64,000 bases of DNA, from NCBI GenBank assembly GCA_946188345.1, contig CAMHUI010000003.1, positions 1 through 64,000 of the forward strand. Direction: 5' to 3'. A model generated the notes under the pieces. That model was not told the origin of the DNA. It saw only the letters and a list, made by a program, of their open reading frames with translations, and ran no database searches. The translations under genes and the position numbers were made by a program. Shown here piece after piece: positions 36,347-44,683 of the stretch. This stretch comes from an uncultured Prevotellaceae bacterium (GTDB lineage Bacteria > Bacteroidota > Bacteroidia > Bacteroidales > Bacteroidaceae). Within the stretch, counting starts at the first letter, position 1. The number at the start of each line of letters is the position of its first letter.

Positions 36347-36409
36347 TTCGTTTTCTCGCCATGGCAGAGTGTAAGTAAGCTAACTCTGCTCATTTGGCTG
36401 AACGGAAAC
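36347..36409 (+). repeat. Palindromic element, copy C, overlapping the hybrid-sensor stop codon
   Basis: TTCTCGCCATGGCA and CTCTGCTCAT are shared with copy A (50109-50175), and GCAGAGT/ACTCTGC form a hairpin. Read on the - strand it encodes NVSVQPNEQS and the stop of the sensor gene. Confidence 0.8.
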
Positions 36410-39400
36410 ATTGATATACTCCGTCGGGCTTACTCCCATCTGCTTCTTGAAGGCCTTCGAGAAGTAACTCGGGTCGGAGAAGCCGGTGCGATAGGCTGTC
36501 TCTGAGACATTGTAGCCCTCGCGCAGGAACTGGCAGGCCAGGTAGAGGCGGCGCTTGCGGATATAGTCGCCCATCGACATGCCGGTAAGGCTCTTCATCT
36601 TGGTATGTAGCAGTGAGCGGCTGATGGCCAGCTGGCTGGTGATGTCGGCAATAGCGAAGTCGCTGTCAGCGATATGTTGCTCGATGACTTCGTTGAGCTG
36701 GCGGATGAACGTCTTGTCTATCTCGCTGAGCAGGGTGGTGTGATGAAAGTTGAGAGTTGAGAGTTGAGGGTTGAGAGTTGAGGGTTGAGGGTTGGGGGCT
36801 GAGGGTGAAGAGTTAAGAGTCGAGGGTTGAGAGTTGAGGGCTGACGGAACATCAAGCTCGTCGACGATTTCCTGCTGACGGGTTTGCAACAGTTGCATGA
36901 TGTTGTTCACCTGGAGTTCGAGTATCTGGGGATCGAAGGGCTTGGAGACATAGGCCTCGGCACCGCTCTTATAGCCTATGGCCACATCGTCTTGCTCGCT
37001 CTTGGCCGTGAGCAGGATGACGGGGATATGGGAGGTGTGGACATCGCCCTTCAGCTGCCGGCAGAGTTCTATGCCGTCCATCTCGGGCATCATCACGTCG
37101 CTGACGACCATCTGCACAGCCTCAGTACGGGCTATCTCAAGCGCCTCGCGCCCGTTGCTGGCCGTCAGGACGGTGTACTTAGAGGAGAAATAATTGGACA
37201 GGAAGTCGAGCAGGTCGCGGTTGTCGTCGACGATGAGCAGCGTACCTGGTGTGGGGCTCTGTGTGGTGGGTGTGGAGTGCCGGGTGTTGAACTCGTCGAT
37301 ATCGCTCAGGGTCGACGAGAACTTATATTCACTCAGGGGCACGATGGTCTTGTCTTCATTCAGATAGCTGGCTGTCGGGAATGCTGAGTCGGACACATTG
37401 AGCCACACCGTGAACTTGGCTCCATGGCCTGGCTCACTCTCCACACTGACGCGACCCTTGTGAATCTCGCTGAGACGCTGCACCAGAGAGAGACCGATGC
37501 CCCAGCCACTGTTGTCGGCATTGTAGCCGCGCTTGGTCTGATAGTAGTGGTTGAAGATGCGACCCTGTTCTTCCTTGGCGATGCCGATGCCTGTGTCCTG
37601 AACGGAGAGACAGAGATAGGCTGCATTGGGGGAGGTAGGTGAGGGGGCAGACGTGGACTCGGTGATGCTGCCTTTCACCATGATGCGGCCACCACTGGGG
37701 GTGAACTTCATGGCGTTGGACAGCAGGTTACTGACGATATGCTCAACATAGGAAGGCGAGAACCACACTTCCTCTCCGTTGTCTTCAAACTCCGAGGTCA
37801 GCGTCAGGCCTCGCTCGCCGGCCATCTCGTGGTAGGGATAGAGTATCATCTCGATGAACTGCAGGGGGTTGCCCTTCTGAACGTAGAAGGGGAAGCTGTC
37901 GGTCTCGACTTTGTTGAAGGTGACGAGCTCGTTGATGAGGCTCTCCATCTTGCGTGTGTTCTTGATGGCCATGTCGAGATGGCGGTTGGAACTTTCGTCG
38001 AGTTGCTGACGGGAAATGCTTCTCAGCGGTGCCACGATGAGCGACAGAGGCGTCTTCAGCTCATGGGATATATTAGTAAAGAAGTCGAACTTTGCCTTGT
38101 CGATGGCTTCAATCTTGTCGCGCTCCATGTTGGCCTCACGCACTGCGCTGCGCTCCTTTTCGCGGATGGAGAAGAGCCGATAGGCCACATAGGCCAGTGC
38201 GCACAGCAGAAGCAGATACAGCAGATAGGCGGGTTTGGAACGATAGAAGGGTGGCTGCACCACGATGCGGAGCGCCTTTACCGGACAGTCGTCCCAGCCT
38301 TCGTTGGCATCGTTGGCACGAAGGAACAGCTGATAGGTCCCGGGCGGCAGCTTGTAGCCCGTGAACTTTCGCTCGCTGCCCACATTACGCCAATCCTTGT
38401 CGATGCCGTCGAGGCGCACCTGATACTCGATGCTGGTGGTGTTGCCCGGCATGATGACACCATACTCGATGCTGAACAGCCGCGCCTGGTCGTAGCTCAG
38501 CGTCAGCGACTGGGTCTCGTCAAACTCACCCTTCAACGGCGAACCTTCTACGGAGGCCGTCATCTCCTGATTGTTCACCAGCAGATGCTTCAGATGGACC
38601 GTCAACGGACCTTTCCTGCTCGACAGCGTCAAGGGGTTGAACGAAATCATACCATTCACCGTTCCGAACGTCAGCAGGCTGTCGCTGGTAGCCAGGGCCG
38701 ATGAGAAGTTGAACTGATTGGTGGGCAGACCGCTCTCCGTGGTATAACGCATCAGCGTCTCCGTGTCCATGGAGTACTGATAGAGGCCCTGACTGGTGCT
38801 CACCCAGAGACGACCCTTCACATCGCTGATGATGCTGCACACCGTGATATGCGGCAGGAGCATGTCGCTCTCAATAGACTCAAATGAATCCTTCTCTAAG
38901 TCCATATACTGCAGGCCGCAGTTGTTGGTACCTATCCAGAGACGGTTGCTACCTGGCTGCCGATAAAGGCTGGTGACATAGTTGTCGCGCAGCCCGCCGG
39001 CAGCCTTCTGCCAATAAGTGATGCGGTTGTCGGCTGAGGCAATCCGGTAGAGGCCATATTGGCACATGCCCACCCAGAGGTTATCCTCAGCATCGACAAA
39101 GAGCGTATAGACAAACTGATTGTCGAGCGTATTGTCGCCCAGCATCTTGAACTGGTCCGTCTCCCCATCGTAGTAGTAGAGCCCCTTGGTCGTGGCAAAC
39201 CACAGCCGTCCATTCTGCTGACAGGCAATACTGAAGAAAGAGTTGCTCTTCAGTCCGTTGGTGAAGTTATAGCGTCGAGCAGCCCCGGTGCGGAGGTTAT
39301 AGCGGAAGAGTCCGCTTCGGAAGGTGCCAATCCACATCTCTCCCCGGCTACGGTCGTAGTAGAGGCTGTGGACATTCGTTCCCAGCTGGGGCAGCCTGTC

Positions 39401-40531
39401 GAAGAGCGTCACCGTGCCGGCCTGGCGATTGTAGATGTTCAAACCGCCGTCCTCTGTGGCAATCCAGAACACACCAGGCTCAGTCTCTACCATCTGCCGA
39501 GGCACCTTGCCGTGAATCTGCCCACCTTGCAGGCCTGGCTCCAACCACTGGAACTGCTTGTTGTTGCTCAGCAACACGTCCACTCCACCAAAGTAGGAAC
39601 CTATCCAGATATTATCGTCTACATCGCTGATGATGGAATAGATGGCATTGTCACTCAGGCGATAGGGGTCGTCAAACCGATGGCGCACAATCTCGATGTG
39701 TCCGTCAGGATGGACGATAGTCACGCCCTTCTCCGTTCCCAGCCAGATGCGCTGCTGGGCATCCTCGGCTATGACGCGAACGATGCCGTTGGAGATCATC
39801 GCCGGTGAGAGCACTTCCACCCTGCCGTGGCCGTCCATCGTCATCACACCTTCGCCGTTGCGGCCCAGCCACAAACGCCCCTGAGAGTCGTAGAAGATGG
39901 GCAGGATGTCGTCCGTGCCCGTCAAGAAGTCGGGTTGCAGGATTGCATCAAGCGATGTCACACGCGTGAGGGCAGCATCATAGCAGAACACCGAGCGATT
40001 GGTCGCTACATAGACGTTGTCGGCATCATCGACCGTCATCGATGCAACGAAATAGCCCGATGTAGACTCCTGAGAACGGAAACAGTCGGCCTGCTCGTCA
40101 TATACCCATAGTCCCATGCCGCCGCAAATGATGCGCCCGGAATGTTGCTGCACCACAGAATTGACGATGCCGCCCGTATCGTAGGAACGGAAGTCGTCGG
40201 TTTCAGGCCTGTACCGACAGATGCCACGCTGGGTGCATACCCAGATGCGCCCGTTGCCATCGACAAAGAGCCGTATCACGAAGTTGTGGTTGAGCGAGCA
40301 GCTGTCGGCATCCTCATGGAAATAGCTTCTGATGTCATAGCCGTCGTAGCGGGCCAGACCATTACGGGTGCCCATCCAGATGTTGCCCTTGGCATCCTGT
40401 GCCAAGGCCTCCACCTGCTGATGGGGCAGGCCGTCGCTGCTCGCTATATGCCGAAACCGGTAGTTGACGCTCCAAGAGAGCAGCCAACAACAACACAGCA
40501 ACACTGTCAGACCAAAACGCTTCACGCTCAT
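36380..40531 (-). CDS. Hybrid two-component system regulator (HTCS) of the PUL
   Basis: A 1383-aa one-polypeptide sensor and regulator. A signal/TM segment (1-22) is followed by a periplasmic two-bladed propeller of Reg_prop repeats (about 25-650; for example AKGNIWMGTRNGLARYDG, ENLWVGMCQYGLYRI), a Y_Y_Y domain (about 690-770) and a membrane helix (about 778-797). Then come HisKA (FFTNISHELKTPLSLIVAPL, His at about 823), HATPase (about 920-1045), a receiver (LLIVDDNRDLL at about 1098, phosphoacceptor in VVSDVMMPEMDG) and an AraC-type HTH (about 1270-1375). It should sense an oligosaccharide in the periplasm and activate the PUL. The linker at about 1230-1262 is made of heptanucleotide repeats (STLNSSP, STLNPQL), and the last 10 residues come from a dispersed repeat. 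Confidence 0.96.
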   Translation of the reverse strand: MSVKRFGLTVLLCCCWLLSWSVNYRFRHIASSDGLPHQQVEALAQDAKGNIWMGTRNGLARYDGYDIRSYFHEDADSCSLNHNFVIRLFVDGNGRIWVCTQRGICRYRPETDDFRSYDTGGIVNSVVQQHSGRIICGGMGLWVYDEQADCFRSQESTSGYFVASMTVDDADNVYVATNRSVFCYDAALTRVTSLDAILQPDFLTGTDDILPIFYDSQGRLWLGRNGEGVMTMDGHGRVEVLSPAMISNGIVRVIAEDAQQRIWLGTEKGVTIVHPDGHIEIVRHRFDDPYRLSDNAIYSIISDVDDNIWIGSYFGGVDVLLSNNKQFQWLEPGLQGGQIHGKVPRQMVETEPGVFWIATEDGGLNIYNRQAGTVTLFDRLPQLGTNVHSLYYDRSRGEMWIGTFRSGLFRYNLRTGAARRYNFTNGLKSNSFFSIACQQNGRLWFATTKGLYYYDGETDQFKMLGDNTLDNQFVYTLFVDAEDNLWVGMCQYGLYRIASADNRITYWQKAAGGLRDNYVTSLYRQPGSNRLWIGTNNCGLQYMDLEKDSFESIESDMLLPHITVCSIISDVKGRLWVSTSQGLYQYSMDTETLMRYTTESGLPTNQFNFSSALATSDSLLTFGTVNGMISFNPLTLSSRKGPLTVHLKHLLVNNQEMTASVEGSPLKGEFDETQSLTLSYDQARLFSIEYGVIMPGNTTSIEYQVRLDGIDKDWRNVGSERKFTGYKLPPGTYQLFLRANDANEGWDDCPVKALRIVVQPPFYRSKPAYLLYLLLLCALAYVAYRLFSIREKERSAVREANMERDKIEAIDKAKFDFFTNISHELKTPLSLIVAPLRSISRQQLDESSNRHLDMAIKNTRKMESLINELVTFNKVETDSFPFYVQKGNPLQFIEMILYPYHEMAGERGLTLTSEFEDNGEEVWFSPSYVEHIVSNLLSNAMKFTPSGGRIMVKGSITESTSAPSPTSPNAAYLCLSVQDTGIGIAKEEQGRIFNHYYQTKRGYNADNSGWGIGLSLVQRLSEIHKGRVSVESEPGHGAKFTVWLNVSDSAFPTASYLNEDKTIVPLSEYKFSSTLSDIDEFNTRHSTPTTQSPTPGTLLIVDDNRDLLDFLSNYFSSKYTVLTASNGREALEIARTEAVQMVVSDVMMPEMDGIELCRQLKGDVHTSHIPVILLTAKSEQDDVAIGYKSGAEAYVSKPFDPQILELQVNNIMQLLQTRQQEIVDELDVPSALNSQPSTLNSSPSAPNPQPSTLNPQLSTLNFHHTTLLSEIDKTFIRQLNEVIEQHIADSDFAIADITSQLAISRSLLHTKMKSLTGMSMGDYIRKRRLYLACQFLREGYNVSETAYRTGFSDPSYFSKAFKKQMGVSPTEYINVSVQPNEQS
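36747..36842. repeat. Heptanucleotide repeat inside the HTCS gene (receiver-AraC linker)
   Basis: About thirteen imperfect AGTTGAG/GGTTGAG units are read on the - strand as five seven-residue blocks (SALNSQP, STLNSSP, SAPNPQP, STLNPQL, STLNFHH). The unit is 7 bases, so gain or loss of one or two units would shift the frame just before the DNA-binding domain. Confidence 0.9.
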
Positions 40532-40539
40532 ATCCCTCT

Positions 40540-40575
40540 ACTCTAAACACTAAACCCTAAACTCTAACCTCTAAC
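40540..40575. repeat. Heptanucleotide repeat upstream of the HTCS gene
   Basis: CTAAACA, CTAAACC, CTAAACT and CTAACCT words fill the 49-base gap between the GH-A enzyme gene and the HTCS gene. Confidence 0.85.
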
Positions 40576-40580
40576 CCCCC

Positions 40581-42422
40581 TCACATTCCCTCTGTTATCT
40601 GCCGCTGGGTGCTCGTTTGCTTGAAGCGGAAGGTGAGCGCCTGCTCCGGCAGAGGCTTATCGGCGAACCAGAACACATGGAACGCACTGAAGCGCTCCAA
40701 CGTGGCAGCGACATCGGTATCACTCGAGGCAGCCCATGACGTACAGAAGATGGGTCTGCCGAAGCGGTAGCAGATGCTGACGAGCCAGCCCGTCTCTGCG
40801 GCCGGCATCTCAGTAGCGAACGAAGTGACATCGCTCAGACTCCATATCTGATACACCAGGTCGGGCGTGCTGCCGCCTTCATACTGCAACCGGTCCCATC
40901 CTGCAGTGCGCCCGTGAATCATGGCCTTCCAGGGGTCGAAGCCTTCCTCAAAGGGTTTCACGCTGACCACTGGTGTCATCGTGAGCGGCTGGTTGGCATA
41001 CTGGTTGCGGGCATAGCGGAACAGAGCACAGACAAGCTGAGAGAGGCGCTTGGTATCATTGACTTTCAGACCCGGACGGTCGTAGAGGTTCCAAGCCTTG
41101 ATGCGCGTGTCGGCATAGTAATGATTGATGACATCGCCCACGTAGCGGCCCAGTTGTTCCACTTCTACAAAGGCTTCATCATCGGTCAGCAGCGTAGGCA
41201 TCACGGTGATGCCCTGTGCGTCGGCCTGGGCAAGCAGTTCTTCCAGTTGTTTGAAGAACCCCTCGGGGTTGCTCTTCCACTGCATGAAGTCTAGTTTCAC
41301 CTTCACGGCATTGCATCCCCGCTCCTCGGGAAGTGCGGGAGTGGCTCCTTTGAGTTCCACACCCGTCAGTGGTCCTGCCACCATCCAGCGCCAGGCACGC
41401 TCGTGGCTCCAGCGCTCGGTAATCTCGAGCCCTGCGTCGACCTGCTCGCCTTCGGCGGCAAAATGATAGTTGCGCAGGAGCTCAATGTCGCGGGCGTCGT
41501 AGAGATCGCCATCACTATAGAGCACGTTGTGGAACATGGGGTCGTAGGGGTCGTAGGTAGAACGATCCCAGCGGGCTTCCCAGTTGCGGTCGTTGATAAA
41601 GAGTCCCCAGATATAGAAGTTCACCTTGTATTTGGCGAAGGCGGCAAAGGTTCTTGCCAGACCTGATCCGTTGGTGCGCGTCAGACATTCTGTGGCCACC
41701 ATCGGGCGGTCGCTGATGGACTTGATGTAGTCGAGGGTCTCGTAGATGTTATGGCTGAAGTTTAGGGCGCAGTCGTAGGAATGGAAGTTGTGGATATCCA
41801 TCATCGCCTCGACCTCTGTAGTACGGCGGAGGGCTTTGTTGTCGGTATTGATGGTGGCCCAGATGATGGACGAGGTGATAGGTTGCGAGACGTTCTCCTC
41901 CCAGCACCAGTGCACCATCTGCTCGATGATGTCAATCTGTTGGTATGTGTCTTCGCGGTCTTCGAAGCGGGGCTCGTTCCAGAGGTCCCAGAAGACGATG
42001 CGCTTCTCCTTGGCAAAGTGGCGTACGACGGTGCGGACACTCTTCTCATAGGCGAGGCTGTCGGCTGCCCGCTCTGGACCGGTCTTGCGATAGTAGTTGC
42101 GCTCGCCGAAGGCGATGACGGGCGACACGGTCATGCCGCATGCGGATGCATCGTCAATCATTTTCTGGATATAGTCGATGCGCTCCTTGTCGGTGGTGCC
42201 TTGTATCCAGAAACGAACACTGTTGAAGCCCAGTTCAACGGCTTTCTTCAAGATGTCGCGATTGGTCTGTCCGGGATAGGCGGGATAGGGTTCGTTGAAT
42301 CCCTTGATGACGCCGACCTGCTCTTGCCACTGCCAGGCCTGCTTCTCGGTCCACTGCTTGCGCTTGGCGAAGCCTGCCGTCACTACCAGCAGCGCTGCCA
42401 TGATACATAAGGTCCTTCTCAT
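40581..42422 (-). CDS. Secreted clan GH-A glycosidase with a second, apparently inactive barrel
   Basis: 613 aa with a signal peptide (to TAGFAKR). The first TIM barrel (about 30-330) has the GH-A acid/base in FWDLWNEPRFE (Glu at about 150) and the nucleophile Glu in RPMVATECLTRTNG (about 243). The second half (about 360-600) repeats the pattern: GCNAVKVKLDF resembles GFNSVRFWIQG, QGITVMPTLL resembles CGMTVSPVIA, and KAWNLYDRPGL occupies the place of FWDLWNEPRF. The catalytic NE pair is replaced by YD, and no ATE-like motif is evident, so this half is probably non-catalytic. Proteins like this are often labelled 1,4-beta-xylanase or cellulase-family; the true substrate is unknown. PUL member, 22 bases after the sialidase-fold gene. 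Confidence 0.8.
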   Translation of the reverse strand: MRRTLCIMAALLVVTAGFAKRKQWTEKQAWQWQEQVGVIKGFNEPYPAYPGQTNRDILKKAVELGFNSVRFWIQGTTDKERIDYIQKMIDDASACGMTVSPVIAFGERNYYRKTGPERAADSLAYEKSVRTVVRHFAKEKRIVFWDLWNEPRFEDREDTYQQIDIIEQMVHWCWEENVSQPITSSIIWATINTDNKALRRTTEVEAMMDIHNFHSYDCALNFSHNIYETLDYIKSISDRPMVATECLTRTNGSGLARTFAAFAKYKVNFYIWGLFINDRNWEARWDRSTYDPYDPMFHNVLYSDGDLYDARDIELLRNYHFAAEGEQVDAGLEITERWSHERAWRWMVAGPLTGVELKGATPALPEERGCNAVKVKLDFMQWKSNPEGFFKQLEELLAQADAQGITVMPTLLTDDEAFVEVEQLGRYVGDVINHYYADTRIKAWNLYDRPGLKVNDTKRLSQLVCALFRYARNQYANQPLTMTPVVSVKPFEEGFDPWKAMIHGRTAGWDRLQYEGGSTPDLVYQIWSLSDVTSFATEMPAAETGWLVSICYRFGRPIFCTSWAASSDTDVAATLERFSAFHVFWFADKPLPEQALTFRFKQTSTQRQITEGM

Positions 42423-42444
42423 ATCATTCTGCTTTTTTACCGTT

Positions 42445-44292
42445 TTACATTCTTACCTTTTTACCCTTTTGGATATAAACCTTTCCCTTGACTGGGTTGA
42501 TAACGCGGCGCCCCTGCAGGTCGAAGAGGCTTTGGGCATTGGGTGCCGAGGGCTGTGTGCCGGAATGGGGGGCTTGGATGCCCAGCGCATGGTCTTCAAG
42601 CCGGAAGGTCATATAGGTCCACGACTGTCCGCGCTTCACGTCGGGCATGGTCTCCAGGTAGCTTTTTCCGTCGCGGCGGTCCTGCACCTCGATGGCCATT
42701 CCCATGCGCTGGTCCTGTGGCGGGGCCTCATGGCCGAGGGTCTGCCAGGGTATGGCTGCCTCGATGACGTAGTTTTTCGAGGTGACGTTGACATGCAGGT
42801 CGATGGGTGCTGCCGGCTCAAAGGTGGTCCAGAGATAGTTCTTTCCTTGCTGAAGGAGGTAGGTGCCGTCGGTACGCAGGGTAATGTCGATGACTCCCGG
42901 AGAGGGAAGGGTCTCGCAGAGGTCATGGGGGTCGAGCAGCAGGTGGACTACATCCATGGAAGAACCTTCGTTGACGGGCGTGCGGTCGGCGACGCTGATG
43001 ACGAAGTAGAGGTTCTGCTCATCGTAGCTGAAGTCGGCATAGACGCGCTCACCGATGGTGTTGGTACCCATCATCACCTGATTAGCCAGCTTTGTATGAT
43101 ACTCGTAATTGGTGACGGCGGCATCGAGGGTGGGCGTGCCATAGTAGGCCTTGAACTCTCGAACGGGGTAGCCCTTCACGATGTCGACATGCTTGCTGAC
43201 AGAGCCTTTGGCCCCTACTCCACCCAGGGCCACGACGATGCCGGTGTCGATGACGGCTATGGAGTTCCACTCTATCGACACCTTGCTCTCGACGTTGTCG
43301 GGGAAGGGTTGCGACATTGACTTGAACCCGCGGCCCTCTTCATTGCCCACGTAGACATACATGTTCATGACATCGTAGTTGCCGCTTTCGTAATACGACT
43401 GGCGCGAGAGCACGGTCTCTCCCCAAGGCAGCCTGCACAGATAGGGTGCTCCTCCGCAAGCCCGCGGACACCAGGAATAGTCGATAACCTGGTTGCGGCG
43501 CTCGCTGGTGGCAGGGATGTGGATGCCGTGCCAGTTTTCTTCGATTGACGAGCGCAGCGTGACGGGCACGAAGGTCTCTTCGCCCGGCCAGCGGCTGTCC
43601 TCGATGGTGACCACGATGCTGTCGCCAAGGATGTTGGGCACGGGCATGCCGTCGCGGGCTCCGGGTCGATAGGAAATGGTCTCTACGGGGCTCCACGTGC
43701 GACCCTTGTCGAATGAACGGGTCAGCTGGATGCACTGGTCGTGGTTGTCGCCCGGATAGGGGCTCTCGTCGGAGAAGTAGAGATGGAGCTCTCCCGACGG
43801 CAGCTCAAGGATGGCGGGCTCCCAGCAACCCGTCCCGAAGTCGATGCCGGCCGTATAGACCGTGATGGGCTTGCTCCAAGTCTCACCGTTGTCGGTACTG
43901 ATATTCAGCTGGACGCCATAGTGGCGGTCGTCGCTGTAGGGGGTATTGGTGCCGATGTTGTAGGGCACGATGATAGTCCCGTCGCGCAGCTGCACCACCT
44001 CGGCATCAAACAGATGCTGCATCGAGGGATGGGTGGCAATGACCTGAGGCGTAGACCAGTTGCTGCCCCAGGTGCTGCTGTAGGAGACAACGATGTTGTC
44101 GGAGATATTGGTAACGGCCATCAGACGGCCGTCCTGCAGCTCAATCATGCGGGCATAGAGGGCGTTACTGAACAATGTCTTGCGGCTACCCATGTCCCAG
44201 AACAGCCTGGAACTGGAGTAAGGCTCGTGCCGTGCAGCCTCTAACGAGGCAAAAGTGGCAGCTGCCAGTAGGATAGTAAACAGTCGTTTCAT
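42445..44292 (-). CDS. Sialidase-fold (Asp-box) exo-glycosidase, paralogue 1, with CBM9-like domain
   Basis: 615 aa with a 19-residue signal peptide. A six-bladed propeller (about 20-375) contains Asp-boxes STDNGETWSKP and SFDKGRTWSPV. Candidate catalytic acids lie in blocks conserved with the two other paralogues: GCWEPAILELPSGELHLYFSDE and VVTIEDSRWPG. A CBM9/DOMON-like sandwich (about 400-570, SYDEQNLYFVISVADRTPV, YVIEAAIPW) follows, then the tail FDLQGRRV...KGKVYIQKGKK. The FRIP motif typical of GH33 sialidases is not seen, so a GH93-like or new exo-activity is at least as likely as sialidase. Preceded by a 383-base gap holding the MITE-like element. Confidence 0.8.
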   Translation of the reverse strand: MKRLFTILLAAATFASLEAARHEPYSSSRLFWDMGSRKTLFSNALYARMIELQDGRLMAVTNISDNIVVSYSSTWGSNWSTPQVIATHPSMQHLFDAEVVQLRDGTIIVPYNIGTNTPYSDDRHYGVQLNISTDNGETWSKPITVYTAGIDFGTGCWEPAILELPSGELHLYFSDESPYPGDNHDQCIQLTRSFDKGRTWSPVETISYRPGARDGMPVPNILGDSIVVTIEDSRWPGEETFVPVTLRSSIEENWHGIHIPATSERRNQVIDYSWCPRACGGAPYLCRLPWGETVLSRQSYYESGNYDVMNMYVYVGNEEGRGFKSMSQPFPDNVESKVSIEWNSIAVIDTGIVVALGGVGAKGSVSKHVDIVKGYPVREFKAYYGTPTLDAAVTNYEYHTKLANQVMMGTNTIGERVYADFSYDEQNLYFVISVADRTPVNEGSSMDVVHLLLDPHDLCETLPSPGVIDITLRTDGTYLLQQGKNYLWTTFEPAAPIDLHVNVTSKNYVIEAAIPWQTLGHEAPPQDQRMGMAIEVQDRRDGKSYLETMPDVKRGQSWTYMTFRLEDHALGIQAPHSGTQPSAPNAQSLFDLQGRRVINPVKGKVYIQKGKKVRM

Positions 44293-44412
44293 AGCGTTTT
44301 GAAAATGAACGGTAAGCTTTCTCTAAGTAAAATCGCCGATTTTGGTCAGTAAAACCGCCGATTTTACTTTATGAAGTCTTACCTATCTATTTTTGATTGG
44401 TTAAGGGGAAAT

Positions 44413-44683
44413 GTTATCTTTTTCAACTTTCGCAAGTGCGCCCCGAACCAAAGGTCGACGGCCGAAGGGAAAGTCAAGGGGCAACCTGCTTATAGCCCAG
44501 GGCTATGCCCTGGGTTTTGAAATCGTTGTTGGACTGCGCCCTGTAAGGGCAAAAGATTTCGTTCATGTGTTTCTGTTGCCCTTGCAGGGCGTATTCTCTG
44601 CCAACTTCCATACCCAGGGCGTTGCCCTGGGCTGAGTTATCATTGCCCCTTCGGGGCGCACTTGCGAAAGTTGAGTTATCTTT
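44413..44683. mobile_element. MITE/REP-like palindromic element with flanking direct repeats
   Basis: Arms 44423-44447 and 44650-44674 are perfect inverted repeats of about 25 bp (core CAACTTTCGCAAGTGCGCCC). Inside are nested inverted pairs: AGCCCAGGGC...GCCCTGGGTT with its inverted partner near 44620, and CGCCCTGTAAGGGCAA with TTGCCCTTGCAGGGCG. A 9-base direct repeat GTTATCTTT lies at 44413-44421 and 44675-44683. No ORF of note is inside. The right direct repeat contains the stop codon of the 44676-46589 gene. The rest of 44293-44412 shows nothing recognisable. Confidence 0.8.
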
